A program made the position numbers and the translations under genes. A stretch of DNA of 15,589 bases from JAIRVZ01 sp031553755 (GTDB taxonomy: Bacteria; Bacteroidota; Bacteroidia; Bacteroidales; Azobacteroidaceae). Position 1 is the stretch's first letter. Each line of letters starts with the position of its first letter. Positions 7,607-15,589 of the stretch are shown here, one piece after another. The DNA lies in the NCBI GenBank assembly GCA_031553755.1, contig JAVBKZ010000047.1, positions 1 through 15,589 on the forward strand, given 5' to 3'. Below the pieces are notes generated by a model that saw only the letters and a program-made list of their open reading frames with translations, had not been told where the DNA came from and made no database searches.

Positions 7607-10600
7607 ATGTACAAGTTCTTTTTTATTATTTTGTTATCAGCTGGACATGTTGGTTTTTCTTTAGCTCAACAACCACTATTAAAAGGATTTAGCTATTCTC
7701 AAACAGAAAATCCTGTTGGCAATGAATGGGAGTCTCCCGAAAATTTAGCGTTAAATAAAGAACAGCCGAGAGCTTGTTTTTTTTCATTTCAAGACACAGA
7801 AAGTGCCCGCAAAATTTTGCCTGAAAACAGTAAATTTTGGCATTCGTTAGATGGGATATGGAAGTTCAACTGGGTTTCCGAACCAAATTCTCGTCCAAAA
7901 GATTTTTATAAAATTGATTTTGATGTTTCTTCTTGGGACAACATTCCTGTTCCTTCGAGTTGGAATATTTACGGAATCCAAAAAGACGGCAGTTTGAAAT
8001 ATGGAGTGCCTATTTATGTAAATCAACCAGTCATTTTTCAACACAAAGTAGCTGTTGATGATTGGAAAGGTGGAGTAATGCGTACTCCTCCAACACATTG
8101 GACAACCTATAAATACCGCAATGAAGTCGGATCATACCGTAGGGAATTTGACATCCCTCAGGATTGGAACGGTAGAGAAATATTTATCCAATTCGATGGA
8201 GTTGATTCGTTTTTCTATCTTTGGATCAACGGGCAGTATGTAGGTTTTTCTAAAAATTCACGCAATGTTGCCAATTTTAATATTACCAAATATCTTCAAA
8301 AAGGAAAAAACATTGTAGCCGCAGAGGTTTATAGAAGTTCGGATGGTTCATTTTTGGAAGCGCAAGACATGTTTCGTTTACCTGGAATTTTCCGTACAGT
8401 AGCATTGTATTCCACAAATCCGATACACATTAACAACTTGATTGCTATACCCGACTTAGATAAGTCTTACAACAATGGTTCTCTGAATATTCGTGCGGAT
8501 ATCCGCAATTTGAGTTCAAAAACAGCCAAAGATTACAAAGTAGTATATTCATTATATGCCAATCAATTGTATTCAGACGAAAACTCTTTGGTAACAAGTG
8601 CAATCGCAACTACTATAGTTCCTCCTCTGAAATCAGGTCAAGAATTTGCCACACAAGCCATATTAGATGTTGAGTCTCCGAATAAATGGTCAGCCGAATT
8701 ACCATATCGTTACACATTAATAGCTGAATTGAAAGACAAAAAAAACAAAACGATAGAAACAGTTTCTACAATTGTCGGATTCAGGAAAGTAGAAATAAAA
8801 GACACTCCGGCTTCGGAAGATGAATTCGGCTTAGCCGGCCGTTATTATTACATAAATGGCAAAACAGTCAAATTGAAAGGAGTAAACCGCCACGAAACCA
8901 ATCCGGCTGTCGGTCATGCCATCACAAGAAAAATGATGGAAAACGAAATTATATTGATGAAACAAGCAAATATCAACCATGTTCGTAACTCACATTATCC
9001 CGATGATCCTTATTGGTACTATTTATGCAATAAATACGGTATATACCTGGAAGATGAAGCTAATATTGAATCGCACGAATATTATTATGGAACCGCGTCA
9101 CTTTCTCATCCTGAAGAATGGGAAAATGCCCACGTAGCGCGCGTATTGGAAATGGTTTATGCCAACATCAACAATCCGTCTATCGTTATTTGGTCGTTAG
9201 GTAACGAAGCCGGTCCAGGAAAGAATTTTGTTACCGCCTATGACGCTTTGAAAAAGGTAGATTTATCTCGTCCGGTTCAGTATGAGAGAAATAACGATAT
9301 TGTAGATATGGGTTCTAATCAATATCCTTCTATCGGATGGATGCGTGGCGCTGTACAAGGAACTTACAAAATCAAATATCCATTCCACGTTTCGGAATAC
9401 GCGCATTCGATGGGAAATGCTTGTGGTAACTTAATTGATTATTGGGAAGCAATAGAGTCTACAAATTTCTTTTGTGGCGGTGCTATTTGGGATTGGGTAG
9501 ATCAGGCAATGTATAATTACGACAAAACGGGTAAACGTTATTTGGCTTATGGAGGAGATTTCGGCGACACACCTAATGATGGACAATTTGTAATGAACGG
9601 AATAGTTTTCGCAGATTTGGAACCCAAACCTCAATACTACGAAGTAAAAAAAGTTTATCAATACATAGAAATTAAGCCTGTTGATATTCAAAAAGGAATA
9701 TTCGAAATCTTCAACAAAAATTATTTCACCGACCTTTCTGATTACGACATTAAATGGTCGTTATGGAAAAACGGAAAAGAAGTAAAAAACGGAATACTTG
9801 AGTCAAATATCGCTCCTCGTAAAAAAGCGAATGTAACGGTCCCTTATTCTTTTAACGAATTAGAAAATCAATCAGAATATTTCTTAAAAATCCAATTCTT
9901 GTTGAAAGAGAAGAAATTTTGGGCAAATAAAGGTTTTATTGTAGCGGAAGAACAAATTTCAATAAAAAAAGCGACAGATATTTCTTCAATCAGCGATGTT
10001 ACTGCCAATTCTACCAAATTGGAAATGCTGACTAAACAAGCGACTGTCCAAACAATTAAAGGAGAAGGTTTCGAAGTTAAATTTGATATGGAAACCGGAA
10101 GTATCTATAGTTTAATCTATGGAGATAAAACCATCATCACTGAAGGAAACGGGCCTAAATTAGATGCTTTACGCGCATTTGTCAACAACGACAATTGGTT
10201 TTATGCTCCTTGGTTCGAAAATGGCTTGCATAATCTGAAACACAAAGTGGTAAATAGCAGCATTGATATACCCAAATTAAAAATGATTAACAATGCTGTT
10301 ATGAAAGGAGAAAAGATAATTCTTTCATTTGTTGTTGAATCACAAGCTCCAAATGCAGCGAAAATTTTAGGAGGAACAAGCTCCGGAAAAAACAGCGTTG
10401 AAGAATTAACAGACAAAGTATTCGGGAATAATGATTTCAAATTTACAACAAATCAAACATGGACAATTTATCAAGATGGTTCGATTGAACTGGAAGCAAG
10501 TCTTACTTCCAACAAGCCAAATTTGATATTGCCTCGTTTGGGTTATGTAATGAAAATTCCTCAATCCTACTCTAATTTCACTTATTATGGAAGAGGGCCG

Positions 10601-11662
10601 ATTGATAATTATCCCGATCGTAAAACCGGACAATTTATCGAACAATATCAAAGTACAGTCACCAAAGAATTTGTGAATTTCCCAAAGCCTCAGGATATGG
10701 GAAATCATGAAGATGCCCGCTGGTGTGCATTAACAGATCAAGGAGGAAACGGAGCCGTATTTGTTGCAAAAGATTACATGTCGGTATCTGCCCTTTCTTA
10801 TTCCGCGATGGATTTGATTTTGGCGTCTCATCCTTATCAATTACCACCGGCAAAAGATATTTACCTGCATTTAGACATAGCAACAACAGGACTTGGAGGA
10901 AATAGTTGCGGACAAGGAGGTCCATTAGAACCGGATCGTGTATATGCCAACAATCATCAATTCGGATTTATCATTCGTCCTGCAGGAAAAGATTTATCAG
11001 CCACAGCTCACGTAAAAACAGCTGATAAAACACCGATAGCTCCTTTCTTTATTTCCCGAAATAAAATTGGAATGGTATCTATTCCAACCATAGAGAAAAA
11101 TATGACTGTTTGTTATACTGTTGATAAAGAAAAAACAAAAATATATGATCAACCGATAGCATTACGCAACGGAGGAACAATTACCGCATGGTATAAAGAA
11201 TATCCGCAAATCAAATCGGTTGTTACTTTCGATAAACTTGAAAACATATATGCCGAAGTAATTTATGCAAGTAGCGAAGAAGTTGGATCCGGTGATGCCA
11301 AAAATCTGACTGACGGAGACCCAAATACGATTTGGCACACCATGCATTCCGTTACAGTAGCGCAATTTCCTCATTGGGTGGATTTAGACGCGGGAGAAGA
11401 AAAAATGATGAAAGGATTCACTTATCTTCCACGCAAAGGAGGAGGAAACGGAAACATAAAAGATTATAATATTCAAGTGAGCCTTGATGGAAAAAATTGG
11501 GGAGAATCCATTAAAAAAGGAACTTTTGAAAACAATGACAAAGAAAAAAGAGTCATGTTTGACAAACCGGTAAAAGCTCGTTATTTCAGATTTACTGCTT
11601 TAAACGAACAAAAAGGTCAAGATTTTGCGTCTGGTGCTGAATTGACAATTTTAGCGGAATAA
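7607..11662 (+). CDS. Secreted GH2 beta-galactosidase-type enzyme with C-terminal CBM32-like module
   Basis: This 1351-residue exported glycoside hydrolase probably removes terminal beta-galactose or a related sugar. After a signal peptide (MYKFFFIILLSAGHVGFSLA) it has the LacZ layout: sugar-binding jelly roll (about 50-270), Ig-like domain (about 272-392), TIM barrel (about 394-690, with INHVRNSHYPDDPYWYYLC), a second Ig-like domain (about 685-785) and a Bgal-small-chain beta-sandwich (about 813-1125). The acid/base is Glu534 in WSLGNEAGPG and the nucleophile Glu597 in HVSEYAHSMGN. The protein is some 330 residues longer than E. coli LacZ. The extra C-terminus has a chitobiase-C/Fn3-associated-like part (about 1145-1200, YDQPIALRNGGTITAWY) and an F5/8-C (CBM32-like) domain (about 1212-1351), probably for binding glycan. 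GH2 also includes beta-mannosidases and glucuronidases, but the LacZ-type layout favours galactosidase. It leads the right-hand operon, 32 bases before the next gene. Confidence 0.93.
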   Translation: MYKFFFIILLSAGHVGFSLAQQPLLKGFSYSQTENPVGNEWESPENLALNKEQPRACFFSFQDTESARKILPENSKFWHSLDGIWKFNWVSEPNSRPKDFYKIDFDVSSWDNIPVPSSWNIYGIQKDGSLKYGVPIYVNQPVIFQHKVAVDDWKGGVMRTPPTHWTTYKYRNEVGSYRREFDIPQDWNGREIFIQFDGVDSFFYLWINGQYVGFSKNSRNVANFNITKYLQKGKNIVAAEVYRSSDGSFLEAQDMFRLPGIFRTVALYSTNPIHINNLIAIPDLDKSYNNGSLNIRADIRNLSSKTAKDYKVVYSLYANQLYSDENSLVTSAIATTIVPPLKSGQEFATQAILDVESPNKWSAELPYRYTLIAELKDKKNKTIETVSTIVGFRKVEIKDTPASEDEFGLAGRYYYINGKTVKLKGVNRHETNPAVGHAITRKMMENEIILMKQANINHVRNSHYPDDPYWYYLCNKYGIYLEDEANIESHEYYYGTASLSHPEEWENAHVARVLEMVYANINNPSIVIWSLGNEAGPGKNFVTAYDALKKVDLSRPVQYERNNDIVDMGSNQYPSIGWMRGAVQGTYKIKYPFHVSEYAHSMGNACGNLIDYWEAIESTNFFCGGAIWDWVDQAMYNYDKTGKRYLAYGGDFGDTPNDGQFVMNGIVFADLEPKPQYYEVKKVYQYIEIKPVDIQKGIFEIFNKNYFTDLSDYDIKWSLWKNGKEVKNGILESNIAPRKKANVTVPYSFNELENQSEYFLKIQFLLKEKKFWANKGFIVAEEQISIKKATDISSISDVTANSTKLEMLTKQATVQTIKGEGFEVKFDMETGSIYSLIYGDKTIITEGNGPKLDALRAFVNNDNWFYAPWFENGLHNLKHKVVNSSIDIPKLKMINNAVMKGEKIILSFVVESQAPNAAKILGGTSSGKNSVEELTDKVFGNNDFKFTTNQTWTIYQDGSIELEASLTSNKPNLILPRLGYVMKIPQSYSNFTYYGRGPIDNYPDRKTGQFIEQYQSTVTKEFVNFPKPQDMGNHEDARWCALTDQGGNGAVFVAKDYMSVSALSYSAMDLILASHPYQLPPAKDIYLHLDIATTGLGGNSCGQGGPLEPDRVYANNHQFGFIIRPAGKDLSATAHVKTADKTPIAPFFISRNKIGMVSIPTIEKNMTVCYTVDKEKTKIYDQPIALRNGGTITAWYKEYPQIKSVVTFDKLENIYAEVIYASSEEVGSGDAKNLTDGDPNTIWHTMHSVTVAQFPHWVDLDAGEEKMMKGFTYLPRKGGGNGNIKDYNIQVSLDGKNWGESIKKGTFENNDKEKRVMFDKPVKARYFRFTALNEQKGQDFASGAELTILAE

Positions 11663-11694
11663 AAATCGTTTTTCAAAAGTAAAATTAAGTAATC

Positions 11695-13932
11695 ATGAAA
11701 AATTATATTATTCTTTTATGCATAATATTTTCTTTAGGAAATGTTTATGCGCAAAATCAAACAATACGTATATTACAATTTAATATTTGGCAGGAAGGAA
11801 CTAAAGTTCCGGGTGGATATGACGGAATTGTTGATCAAATTTTAGCATCAAAAGCCGATTTGATAACATTCAGTGAAGTGAGAAATTATAAAAATTCCCG
11901 ATTTTGTGACCGGATTGTCAAATCTTTGAAAAAAAAAGGAGAAACTTTTTATTCCTTTTACAGCTATGATTCCGGTATTCTTTCCCGCTTCCCAATTATT
12001 GATAGTTTGACTGTTTATCCTGAAAAAGGAGATCACGGAAGCATTCATAAAGCCATCATAAAAGTAAATGACAGAGAATTAGCAGTTTACACAGCACATT
12101 TGGATTACTTGAATTGCACATATTACGACATTAAAGGATATGATGGAAGCACTTGGAAAAAACGGCCGCCATTAACCGATTTAGACAGCATAATGTCGGA
12201 TAATATCGCGTCTAAACGAGACGATGCTATCAAAGCGTTCATCGAAGAATCTCAAAAAGACAAAGCTAAAAACCGGATTGTATTTATTGGAGGTGATTTC
12301 AACGAACCTTCGCATTTAGACTGGACAGAAGCAACTAAAAATTTGTATGACAGAAATGGGTTAATTATTCCGTGGACAGTAAGTAAAATGCTTGAAAAAG
12401 CAGGATTCAAAGACGCTTACAGAGTTAAACATCCCGACCCGGTAAACAATCCCGGCATTACTTTTCCCGCTGATTGTCCGGAAGCAGACATTTCCAAATT
12501 AACTTGGGCTCCCGAATCTGACGAACGTGAACGTATTGACTTTATTTATTATACTTCCGACAGGGATTTAAAATTGAAAGACGCTGTTGTTTGGGGGCCT
12601 CAAGGTTCTATTTGTCGCAGTCAACGAGTATTGGAAACTGAAAGAACCGAAATTGGAACTGGAGTTTGGCCTACCGACCACAAAGCTGTCTTAGCTACTT
12701 TCTCGTTAAATAATCCGACATCACAAACTATTCCTTTGGGAGGGAATACTTACATTACGCAAAAAAGCAAAACAGAAGAAGAAAAAGTGACAAATAACGG
12801 GCTCATAAACTGGAACAATCAGGAAGCCCAGTACAGTGTTTTTTTCAGAACTGCGAAAACGGGAAGTCTTTCACTATCTCTAAAATATAATCTTTCCAAA
12901 CCTGCTAAAATAAAGGTGTTATGCGCGGGAAAAACATTCAATGTGAATTTACCTGCCGGAACAAACACAAAAGCATTTTTGGGAACAATCAATAAAGTTG
13001 ATACTGGTTATATCCGCGTTGATTTCAAAGGAGTAGAACGCCAAGGTGATTTTTACGCGGAAGCGACAGATTTGATCGTTGAAGGAACTGCCGTAAACGA
13101 AAATATAGTTTATGTAAACGATTTTTCTTTTTACTGGGGGCGTAGAGGACCGTCTGTTCATTTAAGATATAATTTACCGGAAAATGAGACAACGGAATGG
13201 TTTTACAATGAAATAACTGTTCCTAAAGGAGGCGATCCGGTTGGTACATATTACATGTCGAATGGATTCGGACAAGGTTATTTTGGCATGCAGGTCAATT
13301 CACCTACCGAAAGAAGAATATTATTCTCAGTTTGGAGTCCTTTTGAGACAGACAATCCGAATGAAATTCCTGAAAGTCATCACATTAAACTGTTAAAAAA
13401 AGGAGAAAATGTGCAAACTGGCACTTTCGGGAATGAAGGTTCCGGAGGACAAAGTTATTTAATTTACCCTTGGAAAACAGGAAATACCTACAAATTCTTG
13501 ACGCAAATTAAACCCAATGGAAAAGGTTCTACAGAATATACTTCTTATTTCTATACTCCTGATGAACAAAAATGGATACTAATCGCATCTTTTTCTCGCC
13601 CACTAACAGATACTTATTATACAAATCCTCATTCCTTTTTAGAAAATTTTCATAATGAAGCAGGATATCTGACACGTAAAGCATTATATTCAAATCAATG
13701 GGCAAGGACAAAAGATGGAAAATGGATTAATGTGAGTAACGAAGCCAAATTTAGTGCTGATGAAACCGCTCACAAAGAAGCAAGAATGGATTACAAAGGA
13801 GGCATTGAAGGAAATTCTTTCTTCCTTCAGAATTGTGGTTTTTTTAGTGATTATACTCCAATAGGAACATTGTTTTCTAAAGAATCAAAAAATACTGCTC
13901 CCAACATTGATTTCAATAAATTACCCAAATAA
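11695..13932 (+). CDS. Exported EEP-fold phosphodiesterase fused to DUF5077- and DUF3472-like domains
   Basis: A 745-residue protein with a signal peptide (MKNYIILLCIIFSLGNVYAQ). Residues about 24-337 are an endonuclease/exonuclease/phosphatase domain with all the expected catalytic motifs: LQFNIW (Asn30), FSEV (Glu61), YTAHLD (His135), GGDFNEP (Asp201, Asn203), ERIDFIYY (Asp282) and WPTDHK (Asp328, His329). This fold hydrolyses phosphodiester or phosphomonoester bonds with a divalent metal; substrates include DNA, inositol phosphates and sphingomyelin. Residues about 345-465 look like DUF5077, a beta-sandwich found in front of DUF3472, and about 475-730 look like DUF3472, both of unknown function (YYMSNGFGQGYFGMQVNS and LYSNQWARTKDGKWINV are conserved-looking parts). 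The gene lies 32 bases after the GH2 gene and 79 before the sulfatase, so a role in processing the same glycan is likely. The actual substrate is unknown. Confidence 0.82.
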   Translation: MKNYIILLCIIFSLGNVYAQNQTIRILQFNIWQEGTKVPGGYDGIVDQILASKADLITFSEVRNYKNSRFCDRIVKSLKKKGETFYSFYSYDSGILSRFPIIDSLTVYPEKGDHGSIHKAIIKVNDRELAVYTAHLDYLNCTYYDIKGYDGSTWKKRPPLTDLDSIMSDNIASKRDDAIKAFIEESQKDKAKNRIVFIGGDFNEPSHLDWTEATKNLYDRNGLIIPWTVSKMLEKAGFKDAYRVKHPDPVNNPGITFPADCPEADISKLTWAPESDERERIDFIYYTSDRDLKLKDAVVWGPQGSICRSQRVLETERTEIGTGVWPTDHKAVLATFSLNNPTSQTIPLGGNTYITQKSKTEEEKVTNNGLINWNNQEAQYSVFFRTAKTGSLSLSLKYNLSKPAKIKVLCAGKTFNVNLPAGTNTKAFLGTINKVDTGYIRVDFKGVERQGDFYAEATDLIVEGTAVNENIVYVNDFSFYWGRRGPSVHLRYNLPENETTEWFYNEITVPKGGDPVGTYYMSNGFGQGYFGMQVNSPTERRILFSVWSPFETDNPNEIPESHHIKLLKKGENVQTGTFGNEGSGGQSYLIYPWKTGNTYKFLTQIKPNGKGSTEYTSYFYTPDEQKWILIASFSRPLTDTYYTNPHSFLENFHNEAGYLTRKALYSNQWARTKDGKWINVSNEAKFSADETAHKEARMDYKGGIEGNSFFLQNCGFFSDYTPIGTLFSKESKNTAPNIDFNKLPK

Positions 13933-14011
13933 GTATAAGTCAAATAAGGGAATAAATTAAATAATGTAAACTTATTAACAACGAATATTTGATCCTAAAA
14001 TTTTCATTGTC

Positions 14012-15448
14012 ATGAAAAAAAATATTTCTTTACTATCTTCTTCCATTGTTGGAATTATAGTACCTTTCAACACGTTATACGCGCAAAAAGAAACCGGAGA
14101 AATTTCTTCAAAGCCTAATATTATTTATATACTTACAGATGATTTAGGTTATGGCGATTTAAGTTGCTACGGACAAACTCAGTTTCAAACTCCTAACATT
14201 GACGCGTTGGCCGAACAAGGAATGAAATTTACCAATCATTATGCGGGTTGTTCCGTAAGCGCACCATCACGGGCCTCTTTAATGACAGGTTTGCACACAG
14301 GGCATTGTCCTATCAGAGGAAATCAGAACGAAAAAACTCCTTTTGGAAATTTTGATACTTCACTGCCAGCTTCCTACACAACAATTGCCGAATGCATGAA
14401 AGAAGGAGGATACACAACTGCTTGTGTCGGAAAATGGGGAATGGGTGGCCCCGGAACACAAGGACATCCCAACAAACAAGGTTTTGATTATTTCTTCGGA
14501 CATCTCAGCCAATTGAACGCTCATTTTTATTATCCTGAATACTTATGGGAAAACGAAACTAAAATTGATCTAAATAAAAAAGTATACAGCCAGGATTTAT
14601 TTTATGAAAAAGCAACCGGGTTTATCAAAAAAAACAAAGACAAACCGTTTTTTTTGTATTTTGCAGTAACAATTCCACATGCGGAATTAATTGTTCCACA
14701 GGAAGAATTAAATAAATTCAAAGGAAAATATGAGGAACCTAAACCTTGGTCTGCCGGACAACATTATGCCGGAGATCATGGAGGTCAACCCTATCCTCGC
14801 GCAGCTTTTGCCGCCATGATTAATCGACTTGATGGAGATATTGGAAAACTTCGACAACTATTGATAGATTTAGGAATTGAAGAAAATACTCTAATTATAT
14901 TCACATCCGACAATGGGCCTCACAAAGAAGGAGGCGCCGATCCTGATTTTTTTCACAGTGCAAATGGCTTCAGAGGAATCAAACGAGATCTTTATGAAGG
15001 AGGAATCCGCATGCCAATGATTGCTTATTGGCCGCGACAAATCATGCCGGGAAGTATAGCAAACCATCCTTCGGCTTTTTGGGATTTTTTGCCTACCGCT
15101 TGTGATATCGCTAATGTAAAAATTCCTAAGGGGTTAGATGGTATTTCTTTCCTTCCTACATTGAAAGGCGAAACCCAACAAATTCATCCTTATTTCTATT
15201 GGGAATTTCATGAATACGGAGGAACACAAGCAGTAAGAATGGGAGAATGGAAAGGCGTAAAAAAGAAAGTTATTGACAATCCTGATGCTCCTATTGAACT
15301 TTATTACTTAAACACTGATGAAGGAGAAAAAAACAACATTGCCCAACAACATCCCGAAATAGTGAAACAGATTGATAAAATCATGAAAGACGCCCATATC
15401 AAAAATAATAAGTTTCCTTTTTTCAAAAACGAAAAAAATAATAAATAA
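14012..15448 (+). CDS. Exported S-type sulfatase (family S1, arylsulfatase-like)
   Basis: A 478-residue sulfatase that should remove sulfate esters from a glycan. A signal peptide precedes the mature protein (cleavage probably after TLYA, residues 21-24). The maturation motif is SAPSRASLMTG (83-93): Ser83 sits where the formylglycine forms in S-x-P-S-R, so this is a serine-type enzyme that needs an anaerobic radical-SAM maturase (anSME). Arg87 completes the motif. Other S1 marks are LTDDLGYGD (41-49, metal ligands Asp43/Asp44), VGKWGMGG (139-146), TIPHAE (220-225, His223), FTSDNGPH (297-304, Asp300/Asn301) and GFRGIKRDLYEGGIR (319-333, Lys324). The C-terminal subdomain ends with the usual ELYYLNTDEGEKNNIA. 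Length is normal. No maturase gene lies in the window. The sulfated sugar position cannot be read from sequence alone. It starts 79 bases after the EEP gene. Confidence 0.94.
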   Translation: MKKNISLLSSSIVGIIVPFNTLYAQKETGEISSKPNIIYILTDDLGYGDLSCYGQTQFQTPNIDALAEQGMKFTNHYAGCSVSAPSRASLMTGLHTGHCPIRGNQNEKTPFGNFDTSLPASYTTIAECMKEGGYTTACVGKWGMGGPGTQGHPNKQGFDYFFGHLSQLNAHFYYPEYLWENETKIDLNKKVYSQDLFYEKATGFIKKNKDKPFFLYFAVTIPHAELIVPQEELNKFKGKYEEPKPWSAGQHYAGDHGGQPYPRAAFAAMINRLDGDIGKLRQLLIDLGIEENTLIIFTSDNGPHKEGGADPDFFHSANGFRGIKRDLYEGGIRMPMIAYWPRQIMPGSIANHPSAFWDFLPTACDIANVKIPKGLDGISFLPTLKGETQQIHPYFYWEFHEYGGTQAVRMGEWKGVKKKVIDNPDAPIELYYLNTDEGEKNNIAQQHPEIVKQIDKIMKDAHIKNNKFPFFKNEKNNK

Positions 15449-15455
15449 AAAAAAC

Positions 15456-15589
15456 ATGGATTACATACAACATCTTTCATCTCAATTAGATGAAATTAAA
15501 TCATCCGGACTTTATAAACAAGAACGTATTATTACTTCTCCTCAAGGGGCTAACATTCATCTTAATAATGGAAAAGAAGCGATTAACTT
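15456..15589 (+). CDS. kbl: 2-amino-3-ketobutyrate CoA ligase (glycine C-acetyltransferase), N-terminal part
   Basis: The first 44 codons are present and the gene runs off the right edge. The protein begins MDYIQHLSSQLDEIKSSGLY and continues with KQERIITSPQGANIHLNNGK, which matches the Kbl N-terminus (helix, GLxKxERIITSxQ, then the short strand before the conserved INFCANNYLGL that would follow). Kbl is a cytoplasmic PLP enzyme that splits 2-amino-3-ketobutyrate, made from threonine, into glycine and acetyl-CoA. Other alpha-oxoamine synthases (BioF, Spt-like) share the fold, but the ERIITS stretch favours Kbl. It starts 7 bases after the sulfatase stop and has no signal peptide. The short gap suggests co-transcription, although its function is unrelated to the rest of the locus. 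Confidence 0.82.
   Translation, partial: MDYIQHLSSQLDEIKSSGLYKQERIITSPQGANIHLNNGKEAIN

Noticed and set aside
10201..10925. Three overlapping minus-strand open frames opposite the GH2 gene
   Set aside because: They overlap one another, have unlikely Cys/Phe/Ile-rich composition and oppose the well-supported Bgal-small-chain region.
7607..11662. Possible fusion or read-through of two genes because of the 1351-residue length
   Set aside because: The extra length is explained by recognisable accessory modules after a complete LacZ-type core, with no frame break.
13984..13991. AATATTTG before the sulfatase as an internal promoter
   Set aside because: It misses the first base of TAnnTTTG and has no TTG element at suitable spacing; chance is likely in AT-rich DNA.
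14249..14260. Sulfatase inactive because the C-x-P-S-R cysteine is missing
   Set aside because: Ser83 occupies the site in S-x-P-S-R, the accepted serine-type motif, and the remaining metal and catalytic residues are present.
1..15589. CRISPR array, tRNA/rRNA, insertion sequence or integrase
   Set aside because: I saw no regularly spaced repeats, no tRNA-like cloverleaf or rRNA sequence, no transposase or integrase motifs and no long terminal inverted repeats.

Overview
The window is AT-rich DNA from a member of the Bacteroidota, most likely a Bacteroidales. The evidence is an adjacent SusC/SusD pair, a FecR with the Bacteroidota-type C-terminal domain, the near absence of Shine-Dalgarno sequences, and a TAnnTTTG promoter element (TAACTTTG, 7552-7559). 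It reads as a polysaccharide utilization locus (PUL) built as two divergent operons around the 222-base gap 7385-7606. I cannot name genus or species from the sequence.

Left arm, minus strand, in transcription order: an ECF sigma factor (6791-7384), an AT-rich 307-355 base gap, a FecR-type anti-sigma factor (5422-6435), a SusC-like TonB-dependent transporter with an N-terminal STN signalling domain (2107-5391), a SusD-like surface lipoprotein (498-2105), and the first 161 codons of an exported glycoside hydrolase that resembles GH95-type enzymes (1-483, running off the left edge). FecR, SusC, SusD and the hydrolase are separated by 30, 1 and 14 bases, so they look like one transcript.

Right arm, plus strand: a secreted 1351-residue GH2 beta-galactosidase-type enzyme with added C-terminal chitobiase-C-like and F5/8-C (CBM32-like) modules (7607-11662), an exported three-part protein made of an endonuclease/exonuclease/phosphatase (EEP) domain plus DUF5077-like and DUF3472-like modules (11695-13932), an S-type sulfatase (14012-15448), and, 7 bases later, the start of kbl, encoding 2-amino-3-ketobutyrate CoA ligase (15456 to the right edge).

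Inferred working model: SusD and SusC capture and import a glycan fragment. The STN domain of SusC reports its presence to periplasmic FecR, which frees the ECF sigma factor to drive the transport genes. The sulfatase, the GH2 enzyme and the GH95-like enzyme would remove sulfate, beta-galactosyl-type and alpha-fucosyl/galactosyl-type groups. A sulfated, galactose-rich glycan (mucin-type O-glycan or algal galactan) fits, but the sequence does not decide the substrate and no endo-acting depolymerase is visible here. The most unusual item is the EEP-DUF5077-DUF3472 protein, whose role in such a locus I cannot assign. I found no tRNA, rRNA, CRISPR array, insertion sequence or integrase.
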